NCBI RefSeq assembly: GCF_004784465.1
Contig: NZ_SRRU01000016.1
Span: 33,054-97,053 of the forward strand
Reading direction: 5' to 3'
Source of the DNA: Streptomyces griseoluteus
GTDB taxonomy: Bacteria > Actinomycetota > Actinomycetes > Streptomycetales > Streptomycetaceae
DNA length: 64,000 nucleotides
A program made the position numbers and the translations under genes. Within the stretch, counting starts at the first letter, position 1, and the number at the start of each line of letters is the position of its first letter. The notes under the pieces are model-generated. The model made no database searches and was not told where the DNA came from. It saw nothing but the letters and a program-made list of their open reading frames with translations. Shown piece after piece: positions 17,782 through 27,175 of the stretch.

Positions 17782-18019
17782 TCGCCTCTCCCTCAGCTTT
17801 CGCAGCCCATCGACGATCTACGCAGACGCTTTGGGCTGAGATGCAGCGAAAACCGTCCGGCCTCTGTTCCGCGACCGCATGCCTTTGGGCTCCTGGAAGC
17901 GGAACGTTCCGTTCGGGAAGCGCAGGGCATGGCCGATGCGCAGCTCGCCGCAGCCGAGTCCGACATCCTCCTGCCTGAGACGGAGACGGTACTGGCCCCC
18001 GAAACCAGGGGCATGGGGC

Positions 18020-18166
18020 TAAAGGCTGTTGCACAACGGCTGGTCGATCTTCCGGGTCTCCTTCCTGCGGCGTTCCAAGACGGCAGAAAGACGGGCACAT
18101 TCGGGCAGTTGACCTTGCTGCCGATGGCTGGATCTGAGCGTGATCGCCGTTGTGCAACACCCTTTA
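18020..18166. repeat. MITE-like element with 20-bp inverted repeats
   Basis: TAAAGGCTGTTGCACAACGG at 18020-18039 and the reverse complement of 18147-18166 match at 19 of 20 positions, enclosing about 107 bases without a transposase. This is the form of a miniature inverted-repeat element or a deletion derivative of an IS. GTTGCACAAC is itself a palindrome. No clear target duplication was found. The surrounding bases 17782-18272 contain no gene I can support. Confidence 0.6.
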
Positions 18167-18272
18167 GGGCCCGTTGCGAAACCGCCCTGAGTCAGCGCGG
18201 CCAACCGTCAGGTTGGCGTCTGGGTACTTCGGACGCCATTCCCGCGCATCGACGCTTGGCGTGATCGGACTG

Positions 18273-20651
18273 TCAGGTCTGGGCCGGGGTGAGGAGTTCA
18301 AGGGTTGGCGCGGCCGTGCCCACGGCGCTGAGCAGGTAGATGTCTGGGGTGTACTTGCCTGCGGTGTGCAGGCCGTGCAGTTCCTGTCGAGCGACCGTCG
18401 TGGTGGCTGTGTTCCATTGCGGAGCGGCGGTTGCGAGGATGAGCCGGTGCGCGGCAACGGTCTTGCAGCCGTTCAGGAGTTTGCCCAGTTCTCTCTTGAT
18501 GTCGCGGTGGTTCTCGCCCAGTGCAGGGCCCTTCTTGGCCTCGCCCAGCCAGATCTCGTCGGCGCCTGCCAGGGCGAAGTCGATCTCCACGAACGGCTGG
18601 CCGTCGCGCAGGATCTCGAACTCGGCTCCCACCAGTAGGCGCATGCCGCGGGCCTGTTGGCGCAGGTGCCGTGTGGCCTGCAGCGGCACGTCGGCGTTCT
18701 TGTCGATGAGTTCGGCAATGGCCGGGTGCAGTTCGTAGTACCACTCGGGTTCGCTGGTGTCCGTCTTCCAGCGCTCGTGGATGAGTTCGTTGTCGGCACT
18801 GCATCGTCGGCAGCGGTAGTGCTGGGTGACCTCCTCCAGCGGATAGAACTCGAAGGCCGGGCACTCCTGGCAGCCCAGGGCCAGTCCTCTGCGCAACACG
18901 CCCTGTCTGGTCCACTCGTCGACCTGGGCACGCCGCTGCAGTGTGGTCCATTCCGGCTTGGTGGGGGTGGCGGCCAGGGCGCGGAAGGACATGACCACCG
19001 AGGTCTTCAGTGCCCACCAGGCGTCTTTGGGCTGGCTGGGGTGCTGTTGCCTGGGCAGGAACGTCTTGAGCAGATCCCAGCCGGGGCCGTCGGCAAGGTT
19101 CTCGAGAGCCGTGCGGGAGCCGAGCAGGCGCTGGGCCACCGCGGTCCGTTTGCCTGCGGGACTGGACTGCACCGGGTGGGGCGCGGCTGCCATGGCCAGG
19201 AGGGACGGCAGGCTTGGCCATCGCAGACGCGGTGCGGCCAGCGTGCCGGCCAGGGAGGCTCCTTTGGGCACGAAGTCGAAGCGGTGCGAGGAGTAGGTGA
19301 TGCCCCCGTCGGCGGCCCGCACGAAGGTCTCCCACGGGTTGCTGCGCTGCGCGTACAGCGCTTCGCCGGTCAGGACGCGGTGCGGCGGCACGGGGTGGTC
19401 CGCCGCCACCAGGAGGACTTGCCATTTGTCGCGGGTGGGGTCGAGTCCGGGGGGCACTTCCGCTGGAAGCCCCAGGGATGCCTCCAGCGAGCCGTCCGGC
19501 AGGATCGTGGCGGGCAGCGATCGCGGGAGATCCCACGCCTGGTCGTGGACGTAGAGGCTTTGTCCACTGGTACGCAGGTCGTTCACCGGCACGCACTCGA
19601 ATGCCTTGTTGTCCACCTCTTCGCCATCGACGAAGGCGCGTGGCCTGCGCTCCCACATCGTGTGCATCCGTGCCTCGACCTCGGCGGGCGGCATCGAGGC
19701 GCTGGTGACCCGGGGCAGGCCAGTCCCTCGCCAGCGCGGGAAACGGCCAGTGATCGTCATCGCGCTCGGGTCGGGCCATGGCACCCACATGCACGGGCCG
19801 TGAACCAGGTTGGCGAGTTGCGCCAGCGCGAAGTCCTCCGGTCTGTCCCCCAGCACCACAACCGGCTCCGCTTGGAAGCGGTCACGCTCCAGTCGCGCGC
19901 ATCTGGCCGCTGTCGGATCGAGCATGGCGAGCGTGTCCTGGGGCGATGAGGGATGCAGCCAGTCCAACAGAGACGTGCTGGCTTGTTGGGTGACGCCTTC
20001 TTGCCAGCGCGCTTCTTCGGGGATGCGGGAATCGGCGGCCGCCCCGTCGAGGTCCACACCCACACGGGCCGCATAGGCCAAGGCACTTGGTGTCGACACG
20101 AGCGGGAACGGCACTCCCAACACCGGTCGGATGCCCACGTCGGTCAACGCGGTGAGCCTCGCTCTGGCGGGGTCGTCGAACAGGTGCGTCTCCTGCGCCA
20201 TCTCCGGTGTGGCGTTGACGCCCAGCCGTTCCCGCAGCCCGGCAGCGGCCTGTTCCACCTCGAGTGCCTCGAGGTGATGCCACGGCTCCGCGCGCACAAA
20301 CGCTTCAGATTGGACTCTGGCTTCACCCTCCAGATCGCCGACCATCTGGTCGATGACGCCCGGACGGATTGCCTCGACGGTGGCGCCGGACGGCGTGTAC
20401 GCAAGCACATGGTCGGGCTGCATCCGCCGCATCAGGTCCGCCAGTGAAGGATGTGCAACGACCGAGGCGGGAACGACCGCTCCCGCGCAGCCGCCCCAGA
20501 CCTGGCTCAGCGCGCCCAGACCTGCCGCCGCCCAATGCACCCACTCCGCCTCGACATACGGCACCACCACCAGCAGACGCGGCGGCCGCGCGAAGGCGCG
20601 CAGCGCCACGAACCGAAACTCATCAGCCACTCCCCCACTGTGGCAAAACAT
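18273..20651 (-). CDS. Putative nuclease with zinc ribbon and PD-(D/E)xK-like C-terminus
   Basis: A 792-residue protein with no recognised name. Residues 25-100 look like a Rossmann-type sheet (RLLVVVPYVEAEWVHW, then PDHVLAYTPSGATVEAI). The middle is long and unassigned. C594-x2-C597 and C614-x2-C617 form a zinc ribbon. The C-terminus has EIDFALAGADEIWLGEAKKG, in which D691 and E704-A-K706 fit the D-xn-E-x-K core of PD-(D/E)xK nucleases, preceded by EFEILRDGQPF as in restriction-like folds. It stands alone, with no methylase or helicase nearby. A role in defence against phage or plasmids is inferred only from the fold and the accessory setting. The start is uncertain: ATG 20651 has GAGGG directly against it and GTG 20630 is possible. 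Confidence 0.65.
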   Translation of the reverse strand: MFCHSGGVADEFRFVALRAFARPPRLLVVVPYVEAEWVHWAAAGLGALSQVWGGCAGAVVPASVVAHPSLADLMRRMQPDHVLAYTPSGATVEAIRPGVIDQMVGDLEGEARVQSEAFVRAEPWHHLEALEVEQAAAGLRERLGVNATPEMAQETHLFDDPARARLTALTDVGIRPVLGVPFPLVSTPSALAYAARVGVDLDGAAADSRIPEEARWQEGVTQQASTSLLDWLHPSSPQDTLAMLDPTAARCARLERDRFQAEPVVVLGDRPEDFALAQLANLVHGPCMWVPWPDPSAMTITGRFPRWRGTGLPRVTSASMPPAEVEARMHTMWERRPRAFVDGEEVDNKAFECVPVNDLRTSGQSLYVHDQAWDLPRSLPATILPDGSLEASLGLPAEVPPGLDPTRDKWQVLLVAADHPVPPHRVLTGEALYAQRSNPWETFVRAADGGITYSSHRFDFVPKGASLAGTLAAPRLRWPSLPSLLAMAAAPHPVQSSPAGKRTAVAQRLLGSRTALENLADGPGWDLLKTFLPRQQHPSQPKDAWWALKTSVVMSFRALAATPTKPEWTTLQRRAQVDEWTRQGVLRRGLALGCQECPAFEFYPLEEVTQHYRCRRCSADNELIHERWKTDTSEPEWYYELHPAIAELIDKNADVPLQATRHLRQQARGMRLLVGAEFEILRDGQPFVEIDFALAGADEIWLGEAKKGPALGENHRDIKRELGKLLNGCKTVAAHRLILATAAPQWNTATTTVARQELHGLHTAGKYTPDIYLLSAVGTAAPTLELLTPAQT

Positions 20652-21279
20652 CCCTCACCCGGGCAGCCGAAACATCCCCACGTGTGGCACGCTCCCGTTC
20701 CCGCACTGCCCCCGCTCGGCCACCAGGCAGGCACACCCCGACCCGAATCTTCCGGACACCGAAGCACGGAACACCTGAGCCGGCCGCGCAGCGAACGACC
20801 AGCGAAGCCGCGCTACTCGATGCCCCAGGGCACCGCCGGAGACCAGCCACCGAATCGAGCATTCAATAAGGTTGGGATAGAAAACTGCAGGTCAGACGGA
20901 CACCCCTATGGGCTTCCCAATGCAGTGCGCTGGAGAGACAACATCGCAAGCCAACAAACACTCGACACACCAACAAACCCCCCTCCGAGCGTCACCCGCC
21001 TGGGCTGAACCGGATGCCGGAGTCGGCGTCCCGTTCTGAGGGGTCAGGCGATCCAGTCCGTTGGGATCTCGGCGGCCAGGTCGCGCACGCCGAGCCCGTC
21101 ACGGAGCCGGGAGGCGAGGGCGACGGCCTCCTTGGCCTCGACGGTGGCTGTCAGGCCCGGCGCGCGCCGGGGGCAAGGGCGGCATGCCTGCACCAGGGTT
21201 GAGGGGGAAAAGAACGCAGGTACGCAGCGTCCGGGTGCGCAGCGGGCGGCACGACCGACGATCATGAAGGAGGCACTCC
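20652..21279. other. Intergenic region, little recognisable
   Basis: This stretch between two divergent genes has a locally lower GC part around 20860-20990 that may hold promoters for the putative nuclease gene. On the minus strand, 21044-21150 could encode a protein tail (LRDGLGVRDLAAEIPTDWIA) with good third-position bias, perhaps a gene relic, but no family is recognised. AAGGAGG at 21267-21273 is the ribosome site of the next gene. Confidence 0.4.
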
Positions 21280-23010
21280 GTGGCGGAGCCAGAGGACACC
21301 GAGAGCATGGACCAGTACTCCCATGGGGCGGCTGCCACCGCTGTGGGCGGGGCGCTGGCCGCCATCGGCGCGGGGGCGTACGTGGTGGACGAGAAGGGGT
21401 GCATCATCGCGGTCAACGCCCGGGCCGAGCAGCTGCTGGCGCGGCCCGCGGAGGACCTCGTCGGTCATGACGCGCACGATCTGCTGCACCGTGATGCCCG
21501 CGGCCAGCCGATGCCGACCAGCCGATGCAGCATGCGGCAGGCCTTCCACGCCGGAAGCACCGCCCAGGCCGAAGGAGAGTGGTTCGCCCGCGGTGACGGC
21601 TCCCTGCTGCCCGTCAACTGGGTGATCACCCCCTACGACACCGGTGGCCGGGAGGCCGCCACGCTCGTGGTCTTCCACTGCGCCCAGCAACCGCAGGAAG
21701 CGGGCCGGCGGCCGGAGCCGGTGGCTGAGGCGCTGACGGAGCTCGAGCGGCTGGCGCTGCTGGCGCAGACCACGACACAGCTGAACTCCACCCTCGATAC
21801 CGACGAGGCGCTGCGCCGGCTCGTGGCGCTGCTCGTGCCCCGGCTGGCGGACTGGGTGGTCATCGACTTGATCATGGAGCGGGACGAGGTGTGGCGCGCC
21901 GCCGTGGTCCATGCCGAAGACGGCAGGCTGGTGCACCACGAAGAGTTGCAGGGTCCGATGCCCCCGGTGCCGGAAGAATCCCCGATGCCGCTGTCCAGAG
22001 CGCTGCGCGGGGTTGCTTCCACCCTTGCCGGTCCCAAGACCTACCAGCAGCCGCCCGATTCCGGCATCGCGGTCGAACAGCGCCACCTGTTCGAGGCCAC
22101 CGGCATCCGATCCGCGGCCATCGTCCCCATCCGCAGCACCCGGGAGGTCCTGGGGGCCTTGACCCTGGGCCGCGCCGAGAAGGCGGGGGACTTCACCACC
22201 GCCGACCTGCCGCTGATCGAGGACATAGCGCGCCGGGCCGCGATCGCTCTGGACAACGCCCGCCTCTACCAGCGTCAGCGCAAGGTCGCCGAGACCATGC
22301 AGAACCACCTGCTGCCCCAGTTGCCGCGCGTGCCCGGGCTGGAGATGATCGCCCGCTATCTGCCGGCACCCCACGCCTCACAGGTCGGCGGTGACTGGTA
22401 CGACGCCTTCCGCCTGCCCGACGGCGCCACCGCCCTGGCCGTCGGGGACGTCGTCGGCCACGACCTGGAGGCAGCGGCCGGCATGGCACAGGTACGCAAC
22501 GTGCTCCGTGCCTACGCCTGGTCCCAGCAGGAACCCCCCAGCCGGATCGTCGAGCGGCTCGACGAGGCGATCACGCACATCACCAACGTGCCCATGGCCA
22601 CTATGATCTTCGCCCGCCTCGATCAGGCGGAGCACGGCCACTGGGAACTGTCCTGGACCAACGCCGGCCACCCGCCACCCCTGCTGGTCAGTCGGGACGG
22701 CCTCACTCGCTACCTCACCGACGGCCACGGCATCCTCCTGGGCACCTGGGCCCGCACGCCCCGCCCCGACGCCACCGCCGCACTGCCGCCCGGATCCACC
22801 CTCCTGCTCTATACCGACGGTCTCATCGAAGCAGCCGGACACTCCCTGGACGAGGGCCTGGGCCGGCTGCGCCAGCACGCGGCCGCCCTCGCCCACCGCC
22901 CCCTCGCTTCCTTCACCGACCAGCTCCTGCGCCGGGTCCGCCCCGCCGACAACGACGACGACGTCGCTCTCCTCGCTCTGCGGACCCCCATGGAAACACG
23001 CGCGAGATAA
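21280..23010 (+). CDS. PAS-GAF-PP2C (SpoIIE-type) protein phosphatase
   Basis: A 576-residue regulator. Residues 20-135 form a PAS domain (GAYVVDEKGCIIAVNARAEQ); 145-335 a GAF domain ending in AIALDNARLYQRQRKVAETM; 340-570 a SpoIIE/RsbU-type PP2C phosphatase with QVGGDWYDAF, AVGDVVGHDLEAA, LLLYTDGLIEA and DNDDDVALLAL as metal-binding motifs. Such proteins dephosphorylate STAS-type anti-sigma antagonists in response to a PAS or GAF signal. It has no kinase domain. GTG 21280 follows GAAGGAGG by six bases. A STAS protein is encoded at 27838 and could be a target. Confidence 0.9.
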   Translation: MAEPEDTESMDQYSHGAAATAVGGALAAIGAGAYVVDEKGCIIAVNARAEQLLARPAEDLVGHDAHDLLHRDARGQPMPTSRCSMRQAFHAGSTAQAEGEWFARGDGSLLPVNWVITPYDTGGREAATLVVFHCAQQPQEAGRRPEPVAEALTELERLALLAQTTTQLNSTLDTDEALRRLVALLVPRLADWVVIDLIMERDEVWRAAVVHAEDGRLVHHEELQGPMPPVPEESPMPLSRALRGVASTLAGPKTYQQPPDSGIAVEQRHLFEATGIRSAAIVPIRSTREVLGALTLGRAEKAGDFTTADLPLIEDIARRAAIALDNARLYQRQRKVAETMQNHLLPQLPRVPGLEMIARYLPAPHASQVGGDWYDAFRLPDGATALAVGDVVGHDLEAAAGMAQVRNVLRAYAWSQQEPPSRIVERLDEAITHITNVPMATMIFARLDQAEHGHWELSWTNAGHPPPLLVSRDGLTRYLTDGHGILLGTWARTPRPDATAALPPGSTLLLYTDGLIEAAGHSLDEGLGRLRQHAAALAHRPLASFTDQLLRRVRPADNDDDVALLALRTPMETRAR

Positions 23011-23596
23011 GCACCGGCCAGCGCGGCGCACACGGCAGCGACCGCGCCGCAGGAAACGCGGCCCAGCACCAGCACCAGCACCAGCGGGCAGCCCAGAATG
23101 TTCCGCCCCCGTGCTCGAGGCTGCCCCGCACCCCGGTCCCCACGGATCCCGGTGGCCAGCCGGGACCCTATGGCTCGCCACAGCAGCCCACTGCTCCGAC
23201 ACCCTCACCGGTTCACTCTCTCGGCCAAAGAACTCCGCCCTTCGGGAGCAAGTGAGCCCTGCTATCCGCACGCATGCACGCCGCGCCTGAGGGATCAACC
23301 GTCTCCCGGCACTGCCACGCGGGCGGGGTGGCCCAGGCGCGGTAGACGGCTGTGGAAGGGCACCGCCCTCGCAGACACGGCCGTGCCGCAATCGGTGCCG
23401 CGCCCCCGGCTGCACAACCTCCTGGACTGGACGTGCGGCTCGTACGCGTACCGGGCCGAGCTCACCGAACTCGTGACCACCCCGGCAGTCGTCTCGGGCA
23501 GCCCCGCACTCGACCGCGACCCCGGGCTGCCGGACGCGCCTGGTGGCGAGACCTGCGTGCCGCATCGCGCGCGCTCGCCACGGTCCGACCGAGCCG
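23011..23596. other. Gap without a supported gene
   Basis: No reading frame here has convincing homology. The plus-strand stretch 23375-23500 encodes SYAYRAELTELVTTPAVVSG within a longer frame and may be part of a lost gene. No hairpin followed by a T run was seen after the phosphatase gene. Confidence 0.4.
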
Positions 23597-24934
23597 TCAC
23601 GCCGTCGGCGCGGCCTTGCGCCGGGCCGCACGGTGGCTGATCGCCCCGAGCACGGCGCCCACGGCGAGCACCACGAGCCCCCGCCACCAGACCTCGGCCT
23701 CGACCTGGGTGGCGAGCACCACGCAGGAGACCGCTCCCAGCACGGGCAGCACGGTGGGCGTGCGGAAGTGGTCCGCCGTACCGGTGTCGCGGCGCAGGAC
23801 CAGGACCGCGATGTTGACCACGAAGAAGACGACGAGCAGCAGCAGGACCAGTGTGGAGGCCAGCGTGGCCACGCTCCCGGTCACCGCGAGGACCATCGCC
23901 AGGATCGTGGTGGCCGCGATCGCGACCCAGGGCGTACGGCGGGCGGGCAGCACGCTCGTCAGCACCGAGGGCAGCAGTCCGTCGCGGGCCATGCCGAAGG
24001 CCAGCCGCGAGGACATGATCCCCGTGAGCAGCGCGCCGTTGGCGACGGCCACCAGTGCGATCGCGCTGAACAGCCGCGGAGGTACCCCGCCCGCCGCGTG
24101 GACCACCTCGAGCAGGGGCCCGCTGGACGCGGCGAGGCGGCTGGTGGGCACGGCGGCCGACGCGGCGATGCCGACCAGGACGTACACGGCTCCGGCGGTG
24201 GCCAGCGCGCCGAACAGCGCGCGCGGGTAGGAGCGCCGCGGGTCGCGGGTCTCCTCGGCGACGTTCACGGACGTCTCGAAGCCGACGAAGGAGTAGTAGG
24301 CGAGGACGGACCCGCTGAGCACGGCACTCGCCGCGTTCTCGCCGGGCGTGCCGAGCTGGGTGAGCCGCCCGACGTCGCCGTCGCCCCGCAGCAGCAGCCA
24401 ACCGCCGAGGGCGACGATGATCAGCAGCCCGCCGACCTCGATCACGGTGGCGACGACGTTCGCCCGTGTCGACTCCTGGATGCCCCGCGCGTTCAGGGCG
24501 GCGAGCAGGGCCAGGAAGACCACGGCGACGGCGGCCACGGGCAGGTCGACGAACGCCGACAGGTAGTCACCGCCGAACCCCCGGGCGAGCGCGGCCACGG
24601 AGACGACGCCCGCCGCGAGCATGCAGAAACCGGCGAGGAAGCCGGCGAACGGCCCGAACGCCTTGGTCGCGTAGTGGGAGGCGCCCCCCGCCTTGGGGTA
24701 CTTCGTGGCCAGCTCCGCGTAGGACGAGGCGGTGAGCAGGGCGAGCAGGAGGGCGACGAGCAGCGGCACCCACACGGCCCCACCGGCGTCCGCGGCGACC
24801 TGCCCCACGAGGACATAGACCCCGGCGCCCAGGACGTCGCCGAGGATGAAGAAGTACAGCAGCGGGGTGGTGAGGGCTCTCTTGAGGCCGGTGCCGGAGG
24901 CGGTGTCCGGCTGTGCGTTGTGGACCGAGGACAT
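23597..24934 (-). CDS. Amino acid permease (APC family)
   Basis: A 445-residue transporter with about 12 membrane helices. The first helix GDVLGAGVYVLVGQVAADAGG has the unwound Gly-rich motif of the APC superfamily, and SSYAELATKYPKAGGASHYATKAFG is the conserved loop after helix 2. FVGFETSVNVAEETRDPRRSYPRAL is helix 6 and its following motif. It likely imports or exchanges amino acids or cationic amines. The ATG at 24934 is preceded by GGGGGA on its strand; a longer frame is not conserved. It lies 69 bases downstream of the ferritin-like gene, same strand. Confidence 0.9.
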   Translation of the reverse strand: MSSVHNAQPDTASGTGLKRALTTPLLYFFILGDVLGAGVYVLVGQVAADAGGAVWVPLLVALLLALLTASSYAELATKYPKAGGASHYATKAFGPFAGFLAGFCMLAAGVVSVAALARGFGGDYLSAFVDLPVAAVAVVFLALLAALNARGIQESTRANVVATVIEVGGLLIIVALGGWLLLRGDGDVGRLTQLGTPGENAASAVLSGSVLAYYSFVGFETSVNVAEETRDPRRSYPRALFGALATAGAVYVLVGIAASAAVPTSRLAASSGPLLEVVHAAGGVPPRLFSAIALVAVANGALLTGIMSSRLAFGMARDGLLPSVLTSVLPARRTPWVAIAATTILAMVLAVTGSVATLASTLVLLLLVVFFVVNIAVLVLRRDTGTADHFRTPTVLPVLGAVSCVVLATQVEAEVWWRGLVVLAVGAVLGAISHRAARRKAAPTA

Positions 24935-25003
24935 ACGGCGCGTGTCCCCCACGACCGGGAAAACAAGCACTCCGTCACCTGGGTCCTCCGGCCCTCGTCC
25001 GCG

Positions 25004-26134
25004 CTAAGACAGCGCGTGGAACTGGGGACCGTAGGTGCTCCGCCTGCCGGGGATGCGGGTCTCCATCAGGTGCAGGGCGGGTTCTTCCAGGCCGCGCATG
25101 GCGTGGACGGCCGCGCCCAGGGCGCGCAGGCCGCCGCCCGCCCAGGCGGCGTCGAGGGAGGTCAGCACGGTGGTGTAGGTGGTGTCGAACCGGTGGAGGA
25201 GCCCCCGCACCGGCGCCGACGGGCAGGACCAGCCGCCGGCCGGGACCCGCGCCATGGGGCGGGTGTCGGGGAAGGGGACGCGCGCCCCGGTGAAGGTCCA
25301 GGCCCGGTCGGTCACGCGCAGCCGCCGGCCGTGGTAGATCTCGCTGAACGCGTAGTAGTGGGCGGGGTGGTCGTCGGCGAACGAGTCGGCCGGTGAACTG
25401 CCCGTGCCCTCGCCCTGCTCCCTCACGACGTCGATGGCACGCTCCACATCGAGGAGCGTCCTGACCGGCCGCAGGTCGTCCGAGCCGATGCGCGTCTCCA
25501 GCTGCCCGCGGGTGGACAACTGCGGGGACACCAGCCAGAAGCCCTCCAGCACGGCTGTGTAGAAGTCGCCGACGGAGGGGGAGGTGCCACGGTCGCGCGA
25601 GAGTGGTTCGTCGGGTGCCTCGATGGCCATCATCACGTCGTGCACGAAGGACCGGGTGAGCCCCGACAGGTACACGGTGACACCCGGGTGCACGCCGCCG
25701 GGCAGGGGACCGGGGTAGGTGGGTGCCCCCGCCAAGATCCGGGGCCGCCCGCCCACGGCCACGAGGAGGTTGCACGCCACGCCCAGGTGGTACATCTCGT
25801 CGTCGATGACGCGCCGGATCAGGCGCGCGGCGTCCGAGCGGCGGTCCTTGACCGACCACCAGGCGCACAGGTACGGCGGGATCGTGGACAGCTCCAGTTC
25901 CACGGCCACCTGGAGGGCGGACCTGAGCCACTCGACCCCGCGGCCGGCCGCGGGCACGGCCAGGAGACGGGCCACGGTGCCGGACAGCCGCGCCTCGGCC
26001 GGTGCCCCGGTGCCCGCCCAGGCCGGGGCGGGCGCAGCGACGACGGCTGACGCACCGGCCGCCGCGGCGGCGGTGGCCAGAATGGTCCTGCGCTTGGGCT
26101 CCGCCACGGTCGGCCTCTTCGCGTCCTCGGTCAT
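25004..26134 (-). CDS. Secreted ferritin-like (VioB-type) protein
   Basis: A 376-residue protein with a twin-arginine-like leader (KRRTILATAAAAAGASAVVAAPAPAWA), so probably exported folded. The body is a ferritin-like four-helix fold of the iminophenyl-pyruvate dimer synthase group: ELELSTIPPYLCAWWSV supplies the first Glu helix and RVIDDEMYHLGVACNLLVAVGG the E-x2-H. In violacein-type pathways the VioB N-terminal domain couples indole-3-pyruvate imines, but most relatives are of unknown function, and none of the other pathway genes is here. A metal-bound oxidase or storage role is equally possible. The following gene is an amino acid permease. Confidence 0.8.
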   Translation of the reverse strand: MTEDAKRPTVAEPKRRTILATAAAAAGASAVVAAPAPAWAGTGAPAEARLSGTVARLLAVPAAGRGVEWLRSALQVAVELELSTIPPYLCAWWSVKDRRSDAARLIRRVIDDEMYHLGVACNLLVAVGGRPRILAGAPTYPGPLPGGVHPGVTVYLSGLTRSFVHDVMMAIEAPDEPLSRDRGTSPSVGDFYTAVLEGFWLVSPQLSTRGQLETRIGSDDLRPVRTLLDVERAIDVVREQGEGTGSSPADSFADDHPAHYYAFSEIYHGRRLRVTDRAWTFTGARVPFPDTRPMARVPAGGWSCPSAPVRGLLHRFDTTYTTVLTSLDAAWAGGGLRALGAAVHAMRGLEEPALHLMETRIPGRRSTYGPQFHALS

Positions 26135-26423
26135 GCCCGCCGTCCTCGCCTTGGCTCACGCTCCGGGCCCCGCCTGCGCCGAAGCGGTACGAGGCTCATG
26201 ATCAGCTCGTGAAGCTAGCAGGGGGCACCGCGGAGGAGGGGCGCGACGGGGGAGCACAGACCCCTCCACCACCCGGACAGGCCAAACCGGCAAGCGGGCG
26301 GCGGGATGATCGGTTCCTTGTCGCCACCCGTTGACGCTGGCCGCCGGACAGTGCGACGCCGCAGCACGGAGCCGGCGGCCACGCCCCACAGCCTTCGATT
26401 CCGCGAACTCACGGAACGAGGGG

Positions 26424-26801
26424 TCAGCCGGTGGGTGGGACGAACTTGGGCTGGTCGAGCAGGCGCAGCCAGCTCCCGTCAGGCTCGCGCCGGACGACCT
26501 GCGCCCGGGCGCGGGCCCCGTCCACCGGAGGAGTCGAGGTGAGGGCGATGTCGCCACTGATCAGCGTGGTCAGTGGTTGCTCCTGCTCGAAACGGGCACG
26601 GTTGGCCAGCACCTTCTCCCACAACGCACGAATCGCCTCCCGGCCCACCGTCTCGCGACAAGGGAACTCGCCAACGCCGCCACCCGCGGCTATGCCACGT
26701 GAGACGCCTCCTGGGCCGAGCACCTCAAGGGCGCGATCGAAGTCGCCCGCTTCCGCAGGATCAAGGACCTCTTCACAGACCGGCTGCCGGGGGTGCGACA
26801 C
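26424..26801 (-). CDS. SnoaL/NTF2-like protein
   Basis: A 125-residue protein of the NTF2-like cone fold (SnoaL/SgcJ type). The C-terminal part is well matched: TVGREAIRALWEKVLANRARF, then PLTTLISGDIALTSTPPVDG and AQVVRREPDGSWLRLLDQPKFV. Members bind or isomerise small hydrophobic compounds. The N-terminal 40 residues (GPGGVSRGIAAGGG) differ from the usual pattern, so an indel or local frameshift may have damaged the first helix. It stands alone; the 220 bases after it show no gene. Confidence 0.7.
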   Translation of the reverse strand: MSHPRQPVCEEVLDPAEAGDFDRALEVLGPGGVSRGIAAGGGVGEFPCRETVGREAIRALWEKVLANRARFEQEQPLTTLISGDIALTSTPPVDGARARAQVVRREPDGSWLRLLDQPKFVPPTG

Positions 26802-26903
26802 CGGGCGGTAGCCCGGATCTCCGCCAGGGAAGGAATTCGTTCATCCGACCAGCGAACAGGGCGCAGCGGTCGCTCGTGCTCCACCGCCGCACGACGACCC
26901 GCC

Positions 26904-26993
26904 GGGATCCGCCTGCGCCTGGAGGAGCGCACCCAGCCGCTCGAGCGAATGCTGACGATCACCGGCGTCCTCGACCACTTCGTGCCCGACCAC
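26904..26993 (+). pseudogene. Possible STAS-domain relic
   Basis: A short segment reads GIRLRLEERTQPLERMLTITG, then VLDHFVP, which is the ending typical of Streptomyces STAS-type anti-sigma antagonists. The upstream half of such a gene is not visible in any frame. It probably records a decayed paralogue of the STAS gene at 27838. Confidence 0.35.
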
Positions 26994-27175
26994 CGCACCG
27001 CAACCGACCGGCAGGCCCGGTCGTCGCGGACGGCGTACAGTTCGACCCCGGACGGCGAGATACCCGCGTCCGGCCGGGCCGATGACGCTGCAGGGCCGGA
27101 CACCGGCGCCTGATGACGTGACCACGCGTGCTCATCACCAGCAGGGGACCACCTGGTCCCCGGACGGGACACCGC

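Noticed and set aside
21044..21265. Minus-strand frame with a natural-looking end (AAEIPTDWIA)
   Set aside because: The first half is low-complexity, there is no ribosome site and no family is recognised; described only within the gap entry.
23098..23640. Plus-strand frame of 180 codons after the PP2C gene
   Set aside because: Low-complexity Pro/Arg/Ser composition, no ribosome site, and it overlaps the permease gene end.
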